Below are positions 1 to 8,218 of a stretch of DNA of 64,000 nt, in pieces. This DNA comes from Actinophytocola sp049647105. Its GTDB lineage: Bacteria; Actinomycetota; Actinomycetes; Mycobacteriales; Pseudonocardiaceae. The translations under genes and the position numbers were made by a program. The notes beneath the pieces were generated by a model, which saw only the letters and a program-made list of their open reading frames with translations, made no database searches and was not told the DNA's origin. The stretch is taken from the NCBI RefSeq assembly GCF_049647105.1, contig NZ_JBARWZ010000328.1:1-64000 (forward strand), given 5' to 3'. Position 1 is the first letter of the stretch. Every line of letters starts with the position of its first letter.

Positions 1-192
1 GCCGAAGCCAAAGCCAAAGCCAAAGCCAAAGCCGAAGTCAAAGCCAAAGCCAAAGCCGAAGCCAAAGCCGAAGCCAAAGCCGAAGCCAAAGCCGAAGCCA
101 AAGCCGAAGCCAAAGCCGAAGCCAAAGCCGAAGCCGAAGCCGAAGCCGAAGCCGAAGCCGAAGCCGAAGCCGAAGCCGAAGCCGAAGCCGAA
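1..192. repeat. Hexanucleotide tandem repeat, GCC(G/A)AA x32
   Basis: Thirty-two consecutive hexamers of GCCAAA or GCCGAA, with one GTCAAA variant, start at the window edge. Three zones are visible: mostly GCCAAA on the left (about 1-60), strict alternation in the middle (about 61-126), and pure GCCGAA on the right (about 127-192). The array probably continues left of the window. The A/G variation is silent in frame 2, where every unit codes Pro-Lys, which fits a coding origin. Confidence 0.9.
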
Positions 193-265
193 GGCAACCA
201 CGCTGGGTTGGCAACCGAACGCACCGTGGGGGGTTCGGGGGGCTCGGCCCCCCGGCAGACACTGA
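2..265 (+). CDS. C-terminal part of a protein with a (Pro-Lys)n tail, 5' end outside window
   Basis: In frame 2 the hexamer array reads as an almost perfect (PK)n tract of about 32 units with a single Ser for Pro. About 23 residues (ATTLGWQPNAPWGVRG...) and a TGA at 263-265 follow. The frame is chosen because the only unit-to-unit variation is cca versus ccg, which is synonymous here but changes residues in frames 1 and 3, and because a strong hairpin follows the stop. A basic Pro-Lys tail suggests a wall-spanning or nucleic-acid-binding C-terminus; no function can be assigned from the tail alone. The minus-strand frame reading Phe-Gly repeats is also silent to this variation, so the call stays tentative. 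Confidence 0.4.
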   Translation, partial: PKPKPKPKPKPKSKPKPKPKPKPKPKPKPKPKPKPKPKPKPKPKPKPKPKPKPKPKPKPKPKPKATTLGWQPNAPWGVRGARPPGRH

Positions 266-303
266 GGCGAAGCAAGGGGAAGGTGGCGCAGACACCGAAC
301 AGC

Positions 304-328
304 CCCGCCCGGCTTCGCCGGGCGGGGC
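304..328. terminator. GC-rich hairpin between convergent genes
   Basis: An 11-bp inverted repeat (CCCCGCCCGGC / GCCGGGCGGGG) encloses the loop TTC. It lies 38 nt after the presumed stop of the Pro-Lys tail gene and beyond the 3' end of aceE on the other strand, so it can serve as a shared intrinsic terminator. There is no long T tract, which is common for actinobacterial terminators. Confidence 0.75.
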
Positions 329-443
329 CTCTCCCCGGTCCCCACCGGTGACTCCACTATGGAGGGTGCGGGGAGCGGATGCCAAGCTCAGTACCCCGAT
401 CGTGCTACTGATTCATCAGTGCAGGTCCGAGAGTGACCGAGCG

Positions 444-3242
444 TCAGGAGACGCCCGGGTCGGACGTCTGTGGTCCCGCGGCCGTGATGTCGTCGATCCG
501 GTAGCGCCTCGCGGCCTCCACGACCTTGTTCTGGTCGATCTCGCCTGCCTTGGCCAGTGCCGCGAGCACGCCGACGACGATCGACTCGGTGTCGACCAGG
601 AAGTGGCGCCGGGCGGCCGGACGGGTGTCGGAGAACCCGAAGCCGTCGGTGCCGAGCGTCAGCATCTCGTTGGGGACCCACGGCCGGATGAGGTCGGGCA
701 CGGCCCGCATCCAGTCGGAGACCGCCACGACCGGGCCGTCCGCGTTTTCCAGGGCGGAGGTCACGTATGGCTTGCGTGGTTCGGCCTCCGGGTGCAGGAA
801 GTTGTGCCGGTCGGTCTCGACGGCGTCGCGGCGCAGTTCGCCCCAGGAGGTGGCGGACCAGACGTCGGCGTAGACGCCCCATTCCTCGTCGAGCTTCTGC
901 TGCGCGGCCAGTGCCCACGGCATGGCGACACCGGACACGAGGATGTTGGCCCTCGGGCCGTCGCCATCCGGTGCCTTCGCGTACCGGTACAGCCCGCGCA
1001 GGAGGCCTTCGACGTCGAGGCCGTCCGGCTCCGGTGCCTGCACGTACGGCTCGTTGTAGATGGTGAGGTAGTAGTAGATGTCCTCCGCCTGGTCGCCGTA
1101 CATCCTGCGCAGGCCGTCCTTGACGATGTGCGCGATCTCGAACGACCACGCCGGGTCGTAGGTGAGCACGGCGGGGTTCGTCGCGGCGATCAGCAGTGAG
1201 TGCCCGTCGTTGTGCTGGAGGCCCTCGCCGGTGAGCGTGGTGCGGCCCGCGGTGGCGCCGAGGATGAACCCGCGTGCCATCTGGTCCGCCGCCGCCCACA
1301 GGCCGTCGCCGGTGCGCTGGAAGCCGAACATCGAGTAGAAGATGTAGATCGGGATCATCGGCTCGCCGTGCGTGGCGTACGAGGTGCCCGCCGCGGTGAA
1401 CGACGCGGTCGACCCGGCCTCGTTGATGCCCTCGTGCAGGATCTGGCCCTGCTCGCTCTCCTTGTAGCTGAGCATGAGCGAGGCGTCCACGGACGTGTAC
1501 ATCTGCCCGTGCGGGTTGTAGATCTTCTGCGTCGGGAACATCGAGTCCATGCCGAACGTGCGTGCCTCGTCCGGGATGATCGGCACGAGGCGGTGCCCGA
1601 TCTCCTTATCCTTGGCGAGGTCGCGGACCAGCCGGACGAACGCCATGGTGGTGGCGACCTCCTGCTTGCCGGAGCCGCGCCGGACCACGTCGTAGACCTT
1701 GTCGCCGGGCAGCACGAGTGCCTTGGTCTTGGCCCGCCGCTCCGGCACGAACCCGCCGAGCTGGCGGCGCCGCTCCAGCAGGTACTGGATCTCCGGCGCG
1801 TCGGGGCCGGGGTGGTAGTACGGCGGCAGGTACGGGTTCTTCTCCAGGTCAGCGTCGGAGATGGGGATGTGGATCGAGTCCCGGAACTGCTTCAGGTCGG
1901 CGAGGGTCATCTTCTTCATCTGGTGCGTCGCGTTGCGCCCGGCGAAGTGCGACCCGAGGCCGTAGCCCTTGATGGTCTTGGCGAGGATCACCGTCGGCTG
2001 ACCGTGGTGGCCCTTCGCGGCCTGGTAGGCGGCGTAGACCTTGCGGTAGTCGTGGCCGCCGCGCTTGAGGTTCCAGATCTCCTGGTCGGACATGGGTGTG
2101 ACGAGTTCCTTCGTGCGGGGGTCCCGCCCGAAGAAGTGCTCGCGCACGAACGCGCCGTCGTTGGCCTTGTACGTCTGGTAGTCGCCGTCTGGCGTGGTGT
2201 TCATCAGGTTGATGAGCGCGCCGTCGCGGTCGGCGTGCAGCAGCGAGTCCCACTCGCGGCCCCAGATGACCTTGATGACGTTCCAGCCGGCGCCCCGGAA
2301 GTAGGACTCCAGCTCCTGGATGATCTTGCCGTTGCCGCGCACCGGGCCGTCGAGGCGCTGCAAGTTGCAGTTGATCACGAACGTGAGGTTGTCGAGCCCC
2401 TCGTTCGCGGCGACGTGGATCAGGCCACGCGACTCCGGCTCGTCCATCTCGCCGTCGCCGAGGAACGCCCAGACGTGCTGGTCGGAGGTGTCCTTGATGC
2501 CGCGCGCCTGCAGGTAGCGGTTGAACCGCGCCTGGTAGATCGCGTTCATCGGGCCGAGGCCCATCGACACCGTCGGGTACTCCCAGAAGTCCGGCATCAG
2601 CCGGGGGTGCGGGTAGGACGGCAGGCCCGCGCCGGGGCCGCCGTGGGAGTACTCCTGCCGGAAGCCGTCGAGCTGGTCGGCGGACAGGCGGCCCTCGAGG
2701 AAGGCACGCGCGTACATGCCGGGGGAGGCGTGGCCCTGGAAGAAGACCTGGTCGCCGCCGCCGGGGTGGTCCTTGCCGCGGAAGAACCAGTTGAAGCCGA
2801 CCTCGTAGAGCGTTGCCGAGGACGCGTAGGTCGAGATGTGGCCGCCGACGCCGACGCCGGGCCGCTGCGCGCGGTGCACGGTCATCGCGGCGTTCCAGCG
2901 GATCCACGCCCGGTAGCGGCGTTCGGTCTCCTCGTCGCCAGGGAACCACGGTTCCTGGTCGGTGGGGATCGAGTTGACATAGTCCGTGCTGGTCAGCGAC
3001 GGTACGCCGACCCGGCTTTCCCTGGCACGCTCGAGCAGGCGAAGCATCAGATAGCGCGCACGCTGCTGGCCGCCGGCGGTGAGCATCGAGTCGAACGACT
3101 CGAGCCACTCCGCGGTCTCGTCCGGATCGATGTCCGGAAGGTGCGCCGCGAGACCGTCGCGGATGACCCGGACCCGCTCGGGCTGTTTCCTGCTGTTTTC
3201 GCTGTTCTGCGTAGCCAAGGGGTCTCCAGTGCCTGCGCTCAT
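444..3242 (-). CDS. aceE: Pyruvate dehydrogenase E1 component, homodimeric type
   Basis: This enzyme decarboxylates pyruvate with thiamine diphosphate and acetylates the lipoyl domain of E2, the entry step to acetyl-CoA. At 932 aa it has the length of single-chain AceE rather than the two-chain E1. Visible landmarks are WFPGDE near the N-terminus, GVGGHISTYASS, the TPP-binding GDGEMDEPE...NCNLQRLDGPVRGN block and the C-terminal GTDGFGFSDTR motif. The ATG at 3242 has a weak -10-like box 7 nt upstream; a TTG at 3218 with GGAG 7 nt ahead is an alternative giving 924 aa. It is divergent from the DUF3052-ahpE pair, the same neighbourhood as in mycobacteria. Its E2 and E3 partners sucB and lpd and the lipoate genes lie 4-11 kb away. 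Confidence 0.97.
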   Translation of the reverse strand: MSAGTGDPLATQNSENSRKQPERVRVIRDGLAAHLPDIDPDETAEWLESFDSMLTAGGQQRARYLMLRLLERARESRVGVPSLTSTDYVNSIPTDQEPWFPGDEETERRYRAWIRWNAAMTVHRAQRPGVGVGGHISTYASSATLYEVGFNWFFRGKDHPGGGDQVFFQGHASPGMYARAFLEGRLSADQLDGFRQEYSHGGPGAGLPSYPHPRLMPDFWEYPTVSMGLGPMNAIYQARFNRYLQARGIKDTSDQHVWAFLGDGEMDEPESRGLIHVAANEGLDNLTFVINCNLQRLDGPVRGNGKIIQELESYFRGAGWNVIKVIWGREWDSLLHADRDGALINLMNTTPDGDYQTYKANDGAFVREHFFGRDPRTKELVTPMSDQEIWNLKRGGHDYRKVYAAYQAAKGHHGQPTVILAKTIKGYGLGSHFAGRNATHQMKKMTLADLKQFRDSIHIPISDADLEKNPYLPPYYHPGPDAPEIQYLLERRRQLGGFVPERRAKTKALVLPGDKVYDVVRRGSGKQEVATTMAFVRLVRDLAKDKEIGHRLVPIIPDEARTFGMDSMFPTQKIYNPHGQMYTSVDASLMLSYKESEQGQILHEGINEAGSTASFTAAGTSYATHGEPMIPIYIFYSMFGFQRTGDGLWAAADQMARGFILGATAGRTTLTGEGLQHNDGHSLLIAATNPAVLTYDPAWSFEIAHIVKDGLRRMYGDQAEDIYYYLTIYNEPYVQAPEPDGLDVEGLLRGLYRYAKAPDGDGPRANILVSGVAMPWALAAQQKLDEEWGVYADVWSATSWGELRRDAVETDRHNFLHPEAEPRKPYVTSALENADGPVVAVSDWMRAVPDLIRPWVPNEMLTLGTDGFGFSDTRPAARRHFLVDTESIVVGVLAALAKAGEIDQNKVVEAARRYRIDDITAAGPQTSDPGVS

Positions 3243-3448
3243 GCCGGTAACTCTGCCATCGTCGTCTCGATGGCCGCTCAGGTCATCCTTACCGACGAGT
3301 AAGTGCCGGTTTTGAGATGGTCCGTCCAGGGCAAACCCGGCGTGGGTGGTTGCGCGGTAGGGCAAGGTCAGTGTTCGCTGTGCCAATACGATTCGCGGTA
3401 GGCCGATTTGTGGCCGCCGCGGTGGCGTTCGAGGAGGAGTGAGAAGCC

Positions 3449-3880
3449 GTGGTCGCCGCGGGAGACGCTGGCAGGGCCGGTGTCGCCGAGAGGCTCGGGA
3501 TCGAGCCGGGGATGGTCGTCCAGGAACTCGGGTGGGACGAGGACGTCGACGACGGCGTCCGTGCCGCTATCGAGGAGCAGATCGGCAGTGATCTGCTGGA
3601 CGAGGATGCCGACGATGTTGTCGATGTCGTGCTGCTGTGGTGGCGCGAGGAGGACGGCGACCTCGTGGACGCGCTCATGGATGCCATGGGCCCCCTCGCC
3701 GACACCGGTGTGATCTGGGTCCTCACCCCCAAGACCGGCCGCGACGGACACGTCGAGCCGAGTGAGATCGCCGAGGCCGTGCCGACGGCGGGGCTGGCGC
3801 AGACGTCCAGCGCCAGCGTCGGCAGCGACTGGTCGGCGACGAGACTTGTGTCACCAAAGTCGGCGAAGACCAAGCGCTGA
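3449..3880 (+). CDS. DUF3052 family protein
   Basis: A small acidic protein (143 aa) of the actinobacterial DUF3052 family, whose molecular function is not established. It carries the family core ERLGIEPG...VVQELGWDEDVDD, a VVLLWWREEDGDLVDALMDA stretch and VIWVLTPKTGRDGHV. The GTG start has GAGGAGG about 11 nt upstream at 3431-3437. It sits 49 nt before ahpE in the same direction and divergent from aceE, an arrangement conserved in mycobacteria (Rv2239c/ahpE/aceE), so co-transcription with the peroxiredoxin is likely. Confidence 0.9.
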   Translation: MVAAGDAGRAGVAERLGIEPGMVVQELGWDEDVDDGVRAAIEEQIGSDLLDEDADDVVDVVLLWWREEDGDLVDALMDAMGPLADTGVIWVLTPKTGRDGHVEPSEIAEAVPTAGLAQTSSASVGSDWSATRLVSPKSAKTKR

Positions 3881-3929
3881 GCTTCGTTAGGCTGTCCTTC
3901 GGCACTCACGTATCGGAGGAGGCAGCTCG

Positions 3930-4379
3930 GTGGTCGACGTTGGTTCCAAGGCGCCGGAGTTCACGCTAAAGGATTACAACAAGCAGGACGTGTCGTTGTC
4001 GTCGTACGTCGGGGAGAAGCCAGTGCTGCTGGTCTTCTACCCCTTCGCGTTCAGCGGCATCTGCACCGGTGAGCTCTGCCAGCTCCGCGACGACCTCTCG
4101 TCGTTCGAGGGCGTCCAGGTGCTCGGCGTGTCCGTCGACACGCCGTTCAGCCTGAAGAAGTGGGCCGAGGAGGAGGGCTACCAGTTCCCGCTGCTGTCGG
4201 ATTTCTGGCCGCACGGTGCTGTCGCCCAGCAGTACGGCGTCTTCAACGAGAAGGCGGGCATGGCGAACCGGGGCACGTTCCTGATCGACAAGGGCGGCGT
4301 CGTCCGGTTCGCGGAGGTCAACCAGCCCGGCGAGGCCAGGGACCAGGAAGCGTGGAAGAAGGCGGTCGCGAGTCTGTGA
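3930..4379 (+). CDS. ahpE: Peroxiredoxin, AhpE family
   Basis: A thiol peroxidase that reduces hydroperoxides and peroxynitrite in the cytosol. The 149-aa protein shows the thioredoxin fold with the active-site segment FYPFAFSGICTGELC. Cys45 is the peroxidatic cysteine, matching Cys45 of M. tuberculosis AhpE. A second cysteine at position 50 occupies the place of the resolving cysteine of E. coli BCP and differs from the Asp I recall in the tubercular enzyme, so an intramolecular disulfide is possible. The GTG start follows GGAGGAGG at 3915-3922. It is transcribed with DUF3052 and is followed 32 nt later by tRNA-Val. Confidence 0.95.
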   Translation: MVDVGSKAPEFTLKDYNKQDVSLSSYVGEKPVLLVFYPFAFSGICTGELCQLRDDLSSFEGVQVLGVSVDTPFSLKKWAEEEGYQFPLLSDFWPHGAVAQQYGVFNEKAGMANRGTFLIDKGGVVRFAEVNQPGEARDQEAWKKAVASL

Positions 4380-4411
4380 CCGTTCCGGCCGGGCGCGAGC
4401 TCGGCCACCAC

Positions 4412-4483
4412 GGGCGTATAGCTCAGCGGAAGAGCACTCGGTTTACACCCGAGCGGTCGCAGGTTCGATCCCTGCTGCGCCCA
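4412..4483 (+). tRNA. tRNA-Val (anticodon TAC)
   Basis: A complete 72-nt cloverleaf. The acceptor stem GGGCGTA pairs with TGCGCCC, the D arm is GCTC...GAGC, and the anticodon stem CTCGG/CCGAG encloses the loop TTTACAC with TAC at positions 34-36. The T arm is GCAGG-TTCGATC-CCTGC. The discriminator is A at 4483 and the CCA end is not encoded. It reads GUA valine codons. Its 3' side borders the lower-GC stretch with an orphan membrane protein, so it is a candidate integration site. Confidence 0.96.
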
Positions 4484-4778
4484 CCGACCCCCCCGAATGG
4501 ATGGTCATCGCGGGGCGGACCCAGTATCGTGCCGCAGTGGACAGAGCCGGGAACCCCCGCCTCTCCATAAGCCCGGTGCACCTGGACGTAGAGGCATCCC
4601 ATTTTCGGCGTCACCTGTGATATTGGTGGCAGATCAACTTGCGTTGAATGTGGAATTCAATGTGTGGCGGTGTCTCTATTGAGTCAATCGCTCAATTGAA
4701 GGATCTATCATGCTCCATGGTGGAGAAGACGGCGACACGTAGCCATTATGTCGAAGTAGTCCGCTTGTCGGGGAGCGG
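4484..4778. other. Gene-free, AT-rich spacer after tRNA-Val
   Basis: No convincing coding region is visible. From about 4620 to 4720 composition drops to roughly half GC, far below the neighbourhood. Two small inverted repeats occur (TTGAA...TTCAA near 4645 and TTGAG...CTCAA near 4680), possibly a terminator for the membrane protein gene on the minus strand. No copy of the tRNA 3' end was seen here. Confidence 0.5.
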
Positions 4779-5657
4779 CTACTTTAGTTCGATCCGTATT
4801 CCCACGGTGGTGAGTGTGGGTATGCTGTCCGAGCGCCATATGAAAACCCTGCGGTTTTCCTGGTCGTATTTTGTTTCCGCGGACAGGTGCACGTCGGGCT
4901 GCGTTGACCCGATGAGTTCGTGCACGGCGTCGAATCCCCGAGGAAGCACCACGCGGTACTCGGCGCTTTGTACTGGCAGGCGACTCGTTGTGCAGAGGGT
5001 GAAGTCTTCGGCCTCTTTCTGTCGCATCATGGGCAAGCATTTCGCAGGCCAATCGCGGACCATCTCAAACGAGACCTCCTCGCCGCGGCCGATGGCGCGA
5101 CGGAGATGAGGGATCGAGACCATCTTGTGCGCCGACTGCCATGAGGTGGTTACGTACCAATGTGGACCGGGTGTCCCATCGGCCGAAATACTCCGGGCGG
5201 TCACCTTCACATCGCGTCTGTACCTGTCGGGTTGGTCCCATCTGCTTCCGGCCGTCAGTCGAACGAAGTGCACCTTCTCTCCGAGCGCAACGGCCTTCAG
5301 GTTGAGCACCTCGCGTACGTCCCCGTTCGGCCGCACGTACACCGCCTGCTGCCAGGACTCGATCGAGATCTGCGGGGCGGGCGTGTTCTCGATGACGTAG
5401 TCGCAGTACCGGGCGAGACGGGCACGTTGCAGGTCGTAGGCCCGCTTGAGGCGTCGTCGATCGGCTATGAGAAGGAGCATGACCGACAGCACGAACGTGA
5501 TTACGACGGCAAATGCCCCCGCGCGGATCGCGTGGTTGCCGAAGATGGTGCCAAGCAGGCCGGCAAACGTCATGAACCCGATAAGAGACTTCAATATCGC
5601 CGAGGGTTCCTCGCGGGTGATGTGGGAATCGAACCAGTCGATGAAGCCTTTGAGCAT
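4779..5657 (-). CDS. Unknown membrane protein with two N-terminal TM helices
   Basis: Not recognised. The 292-aa product starts MLKGFIDWFDSH and has two adjacent hydrophobic segments at about residues 25-65 (SLIGFMTFAGLLGTIFG and GAFAVVITFVLSVMLLLIA). A basic RRRLKRAYDLQRARLARY helix and about 220 residues of predicted cytoplasmic beta-rich domain without a familiar motif follow. The ATG at 5657 is chosen because GGGGGAGG lies 8 nt ahead; the frame is open further upstream without a ribosome site. Codon use is less GC-biased than in the flanking genes, and it stands alone beside tRNA-Val, which suggests acquisition by transfer. Confidence 0.75.
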   Translation of the reverse strand: MLKGFIDWFDSHITREEPSAILKSLIGFMTFAGLLGTIFGNHAIRAGAFAVVITFVLSVMLLLIADRRRLKRAYDLQRARLARYCDYVIENTPAPQISIESWQQAVYVRPNGDVREVLNLKAVALGEKVHFVRLTAGSRWDQPDRYRRDVKVTARSISADGTPGPHWYVTTSWQSAHKMVSIPHLRRAIGRGEEVSFEMVRDWPAKCLPMMRQKEAEDFTLCTTSRLPVQSAEYRVVLPRGFDAVHELIGSTQPDVHLSAETKYDQENRRVFIWRSDSIPTLTTVGIRIELK

Positions 5658-6167
5658 GTCGTGTGCCTCCCCCGCAACAAAGGACTTCAGCTCAGAATAA
5701 GCGAGGAAGGTACCTGGTTGTATTGCGATCGGGTACTTCTTCGAAGGCAGGTGAGTCTGCACGTGCAGGCATCAGTGTAGGCGGTCGCCTGGCAAAGAAG
5801 ATCACCTCACGCGGTGCGACGGCGACGAGTATCTGTACCTCGCGAGTGTCACTTCTCACCGGGTGGAGAAGCGGATGGTCGCTTCTGGACCGCTGTCGGC
5901 CTTGTAGGTGGGCCGGGGGCAAATGCCGGGGAGGTCGCGTCCGGTGTGGAGGCTGCCGGGGAAGAGGCGGCCGCGGCGCCGAGCGGGAATCCTGATCGTT
6001 ACTGGGAACGATCTGTGCGGGTGTGGAAAAGATCCCCAGTGCTCGAGTGCCGCGGGCCTCGGTCCGCTGTACTCCTACGTGGTGTTGATCGGCCCGTGGT
6101 GACAGTGCGTTACTTCTGGCGGGGCTAATCACCCGCGAGGGTGAGAAACGGGCGTAGCGTGGTGGGC
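5658..6167. other. Interval without a supported gene (about 510 nt)
   Basis: Several frames stay open here but none has a ribosome site, a recognisable domain or codon use consistent with a gene. The interval separates the orphan membrane protein from the KTSC gene, and its last 20 nt carry the TAGCGT box of that gene. It may be decayed accessory DNA. Confidence 0.4.
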
Positions 6168-6377
6168 ATGTACCGCCAGCCGGTCACGTCGTCCGTTGTG
6201 GTGTCTGTCGGGTACGACAAGAAGCGCCGCATGCTCGAGGTGGAAGTAGACGGCGGTGCCGTGTACCAGTACCTCGACGTGCCCGCGCGGGAGTATTTCG
6301 CGCTCGTGAGTGCGGGCAGCGTCGGGCGGTATTACAACCAGGAGATCAAGGCGAATTACGAATTCCGCCGCGTTTGA
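6168..6377 (+). CDS. KTSC domain protein
   Basis: A 69-aa protein made almost entirely of the KTSC domain (VVSVGYDKKRRMLEVEV...VYQYLDVPAREYFALVSAGSVGRYYNQEI). The family is named for a C-terminal KTSC motif implicated in nucleic-acid-associated roles; that motif is not obvious here, where the end reads KANYEFRRV. The ATG at 6168 is preferred over an upstream in-frame ATG because TAGCGT lies 7 nt ahead (6155-6160), consistent with a leaderless mRNA. It converges on the DedA gene. Confidence 0.8.
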   Translation: MYRQPVTSSVVVSVGYDKKRRMLEVEVDGGAVYQYLDVPAREYFALVSAGSVGRYYNQEIKANYEFRRV

Positions 6378-6388
6378 TTGACGACCGG

Positions 6389-7075
6389 TCAGGTTGCCGG
6401 TTCGAGTTCCGGGTCCGCGTCGCCGGTGGTGATCGGGATCGCGGCGACCACTACCTCGGTGCGGGCCTTCCTGCGGCGCTTGCGGACCGTGACGATCACG
6501 ATGGCGGCCACCACGGCGACGGCCAGTACGACCAGGCCACCGGTGCTGATGACGCCCTCGATGCGCTTCGCGGCCTCACCGAGCGCGGCGCCGATCGCGA
6601 TGTGCATGGCCGACCAGCAGGCCGCACCCGCGACCACGGCGGGCAGGAACTTGCGGTACGGCAGCCCGGACGTGCCTGCCGCCGCCGGTGTCAGTGTGCG
6701 GACCACCGGCAGGAACCGGGCGAAGAACACCGCCCACGCCCCCTTGCGCCGCAGGATGTCCGTGGCCTTGTCCCAGCCCTCCGCGCCGTACTTCTGCACG
6801 AGCTTCGTCTCGCGCAGGGCAGGGCCGAAGCGGCGGCCGATGGCGTATCCGATCGAGTCGCCGATGCCCGCCGCGACGGTGACCACACCCCACAGCACGA
6901 GGAACCGCGATACCGAGTCGACCGTGGTGGCCGCGACCAGCAGGCCGCCCTCGCCCGGTGCGATGAATCCGAGACCGATCGTGCACTCCGCGAAGACCAG
7001 CGCCCCCGTGGCCCCCACCAGTGCCGGCTGCGGCAAAGCCTGCAACCACTCCAGGACGTCGGTCACCAAAGCCAC
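6389..7075 (-). CDS. DedA family membrane protein
   Basis: A polytopic membrane protein of the DedA/SNARE-associated superfamily (228 aa), a family linked to membrane homeostasis and undecaprenyl-phosphate or lipid recycling. The signature runs from FAECTIGLGFIAPGEG through GDSIGYAIGRRFG to the conserved FFARFLPVVRTLTPAAAGTSGLPYRKF block, ending in a basic, charged cytoplasmic tail. The GTG start has AGGGGAG 6 nt upstream. It lies downstream of lipA in the same direction with its own ribosome site. Confidence 0.93.
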   Translation of the reverse strand: MALVTDVLEWLQALPQPALVGATGALVFAECTIGLGFIAPGEGGLLVAATTVDSVSRFLVLWGVVTVAAGIGDSIGYAIGRRFGPALRETKLVQKYGAEGWDKATDILRRKGAWAVFFARFLPVVRTLTPAAAGTSGLPYRKFLPAVVAGAACWSAMHIAIGAALGEAAKRIEGVISTGGLVVLAVAVVAAIVIVTVRKRRRKARTEVVVAAIPITTGDADPELEPAT

Positions 7076-7179
7076 GATCCGCTCCCCTCAGATGTTTTCC
7101 CCCGGCAGACGCGCCAAGTCTGGCAGTAGGACCGACGAAATCACATCCGGGTTCCCCCTGACATCAACCCAGGAGCTGA

Positions 7180-8187
7180 CTACGCCTGCCTACTCAGGAC
7201 TGACGAAATCTCCTGCGACGCCGGGCCGGCCGCCGCGAGGTGCCGCAACGCGTCGGGGACCTCCTCGCCGCGGTGTGCGATGGCCTGCGCGTACAGCCGG
7301 CCCGCGCGGTAGGACGAGCGGACCAGCGGCCCGGCCATCACCCCGGCGAAGCCGATCGCCTCCGCCGACTCCTTGTGCTCGAGGAACTCCTCCGGCTTCA
7401 CCCACCGGTCGACCGGGTGGTGGCGCAGCGAGGGCCGCAGGTACTGGGTGATCGTGATGATGTCGCAGCCCGCGTCGTGCAGGTCCTGCAGCGCGGTCGT
7501 GACCTCCTCTGGCGTCTCACCCATGCCCAGGATCAGGTTCGACTTGGTGACCAGGCCGAACTCGCGGGCCTCGGTGATCACCTGGAGCGACCGCTCGTAG
7601 CGGAACGCGGGCCGGATGCGCTTGAAGATCCGCGGCACGGTCTCCAGGTTGTGCGCGAGCACCTCCGGCCGCGACCCGAACACCTCGGCCAGCTGGTCGG
7701 GGTCGGCGTTGAAGTCGGGGATCAGCAGCTCGACGCCGGTGCCGGGGTTGAGCGTGTGGATCTGCCGGACGGTCTCCGCGTACAGCCACGCGCCACCGTC
7801 CTCCAGGTCGTCGCGGGCCACGCCGGTGACCGTCGCGTACCGCAGGCCCATCGCCTGCACCGACTCCGCGACCTTGCGCGGCTCGGTGCGGTCCAGCTCG
7901 GCCGGGCGGCCGGTGTCGATCTGACAGAAGTCACATCGCCTCGTGCACTGCTCGCCGCCGATGAGGAACGTGGCCTCCCGGTCCTCCCAGCATTCGTAGA
8001 TGTTGGGGCAGCCGGCCTCCTCGCACACGGTGTGCAGGCCCTCACGCCGCACCAGGCTCTTGAGCTCGGTGTACTCGGGGCCCATCTTCGCGCGCGTCTT
8101 GATCCACGCCGGTTTCTTCTCGATCGGCGTCTCGCTGTTGCGTACCTCGAGACGCAGCAGCTTTCGACCTTCGGGGGCGATCGTCAC
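7180..8187 (-). CDS. lipA: Lipoyl synthase
   Basis: A radical-SAM enzyme that inserts two sulfur atoms into protein-bound octanoyl groups, completing lipoyl cofactors for E2 and GcvH. The 335-aa protein has both iron-sulfur clusters: the auxiliary cluster motif CEEAGCPNIYEC and the radical-SAM motif CTRRCDFC. LVRSSYRAG near the C-terminus is also family-typical. The start is set at the GTG at 8187 (VTIAPEGRKLLRLEVRN) because TAGCCT lies exactly 7 nt upstream and the protein then aligns with other actinobacterial LipA N-termini; a GTG at 8211 would add eight residues. It serves the lipoyl domains of sucB nearby. Confidence 0.97.
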   Translation of the reverse strand: MTIAPEGRKLLRLEVRNSETPIEKKPAWIKTRAKMGPEYTELKSLVRREGLHTVCEEAGCPNIYECWEDREATFLIGGEQCTRRCDFCQIDTGRPAELDRTEPRKVAESVQAMGLRYATVTGVARDDLEDGGAWLYAETVRQIHTLNPGTGVELLIPDFNADPDQLAEVFGSRPEVLAHNLETVPRIFKRIRPAFRYERSLQVITEAREFGLVTKSNLILGMGETPEEVTTALQDLHDAGCDIITITQYLRPSLRHHPVDRWVKPEEFLEHKESAEAIGFAGVMAGPLVRSSYRAGRLYAQAIAHRGEEVPDALRHLAAAGPASQEISSVLSRQA

Positions 8188-8218
8188 GCCGTTCAGGCTA
8201 CGCCCACTCACCGGCGCG

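Noticed and set aside
38..385. Minus-strand frame with Leu-Arg/Leu-Trp repeats over the hexamer array
   Set aside because: Unit variation changes residues in this frame (Arg/Trp), unlike the silent Pro-Lys frame, and it reads through a terminator hairpin.
1200..3302. A 700-residue plus-strand open frame opposite aceE
   Set aside because: It mirrors aceE codon structure (high-GC third positions keep antisense frames open), has no domain or ribosome site, and aceE is certain.
5814..6128. A 104-residue plus-strand frame upstream of the KTSC gene
   Set aside because: No ribosome site or -10 box, no domain, atypical composition.
4460..6170. Attachment site (duplicated tRNA-Val 3' end) for an integrated element
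   Set aside because: No second copy of the T-arm/acceptor sequence and no integrase were found in the window.
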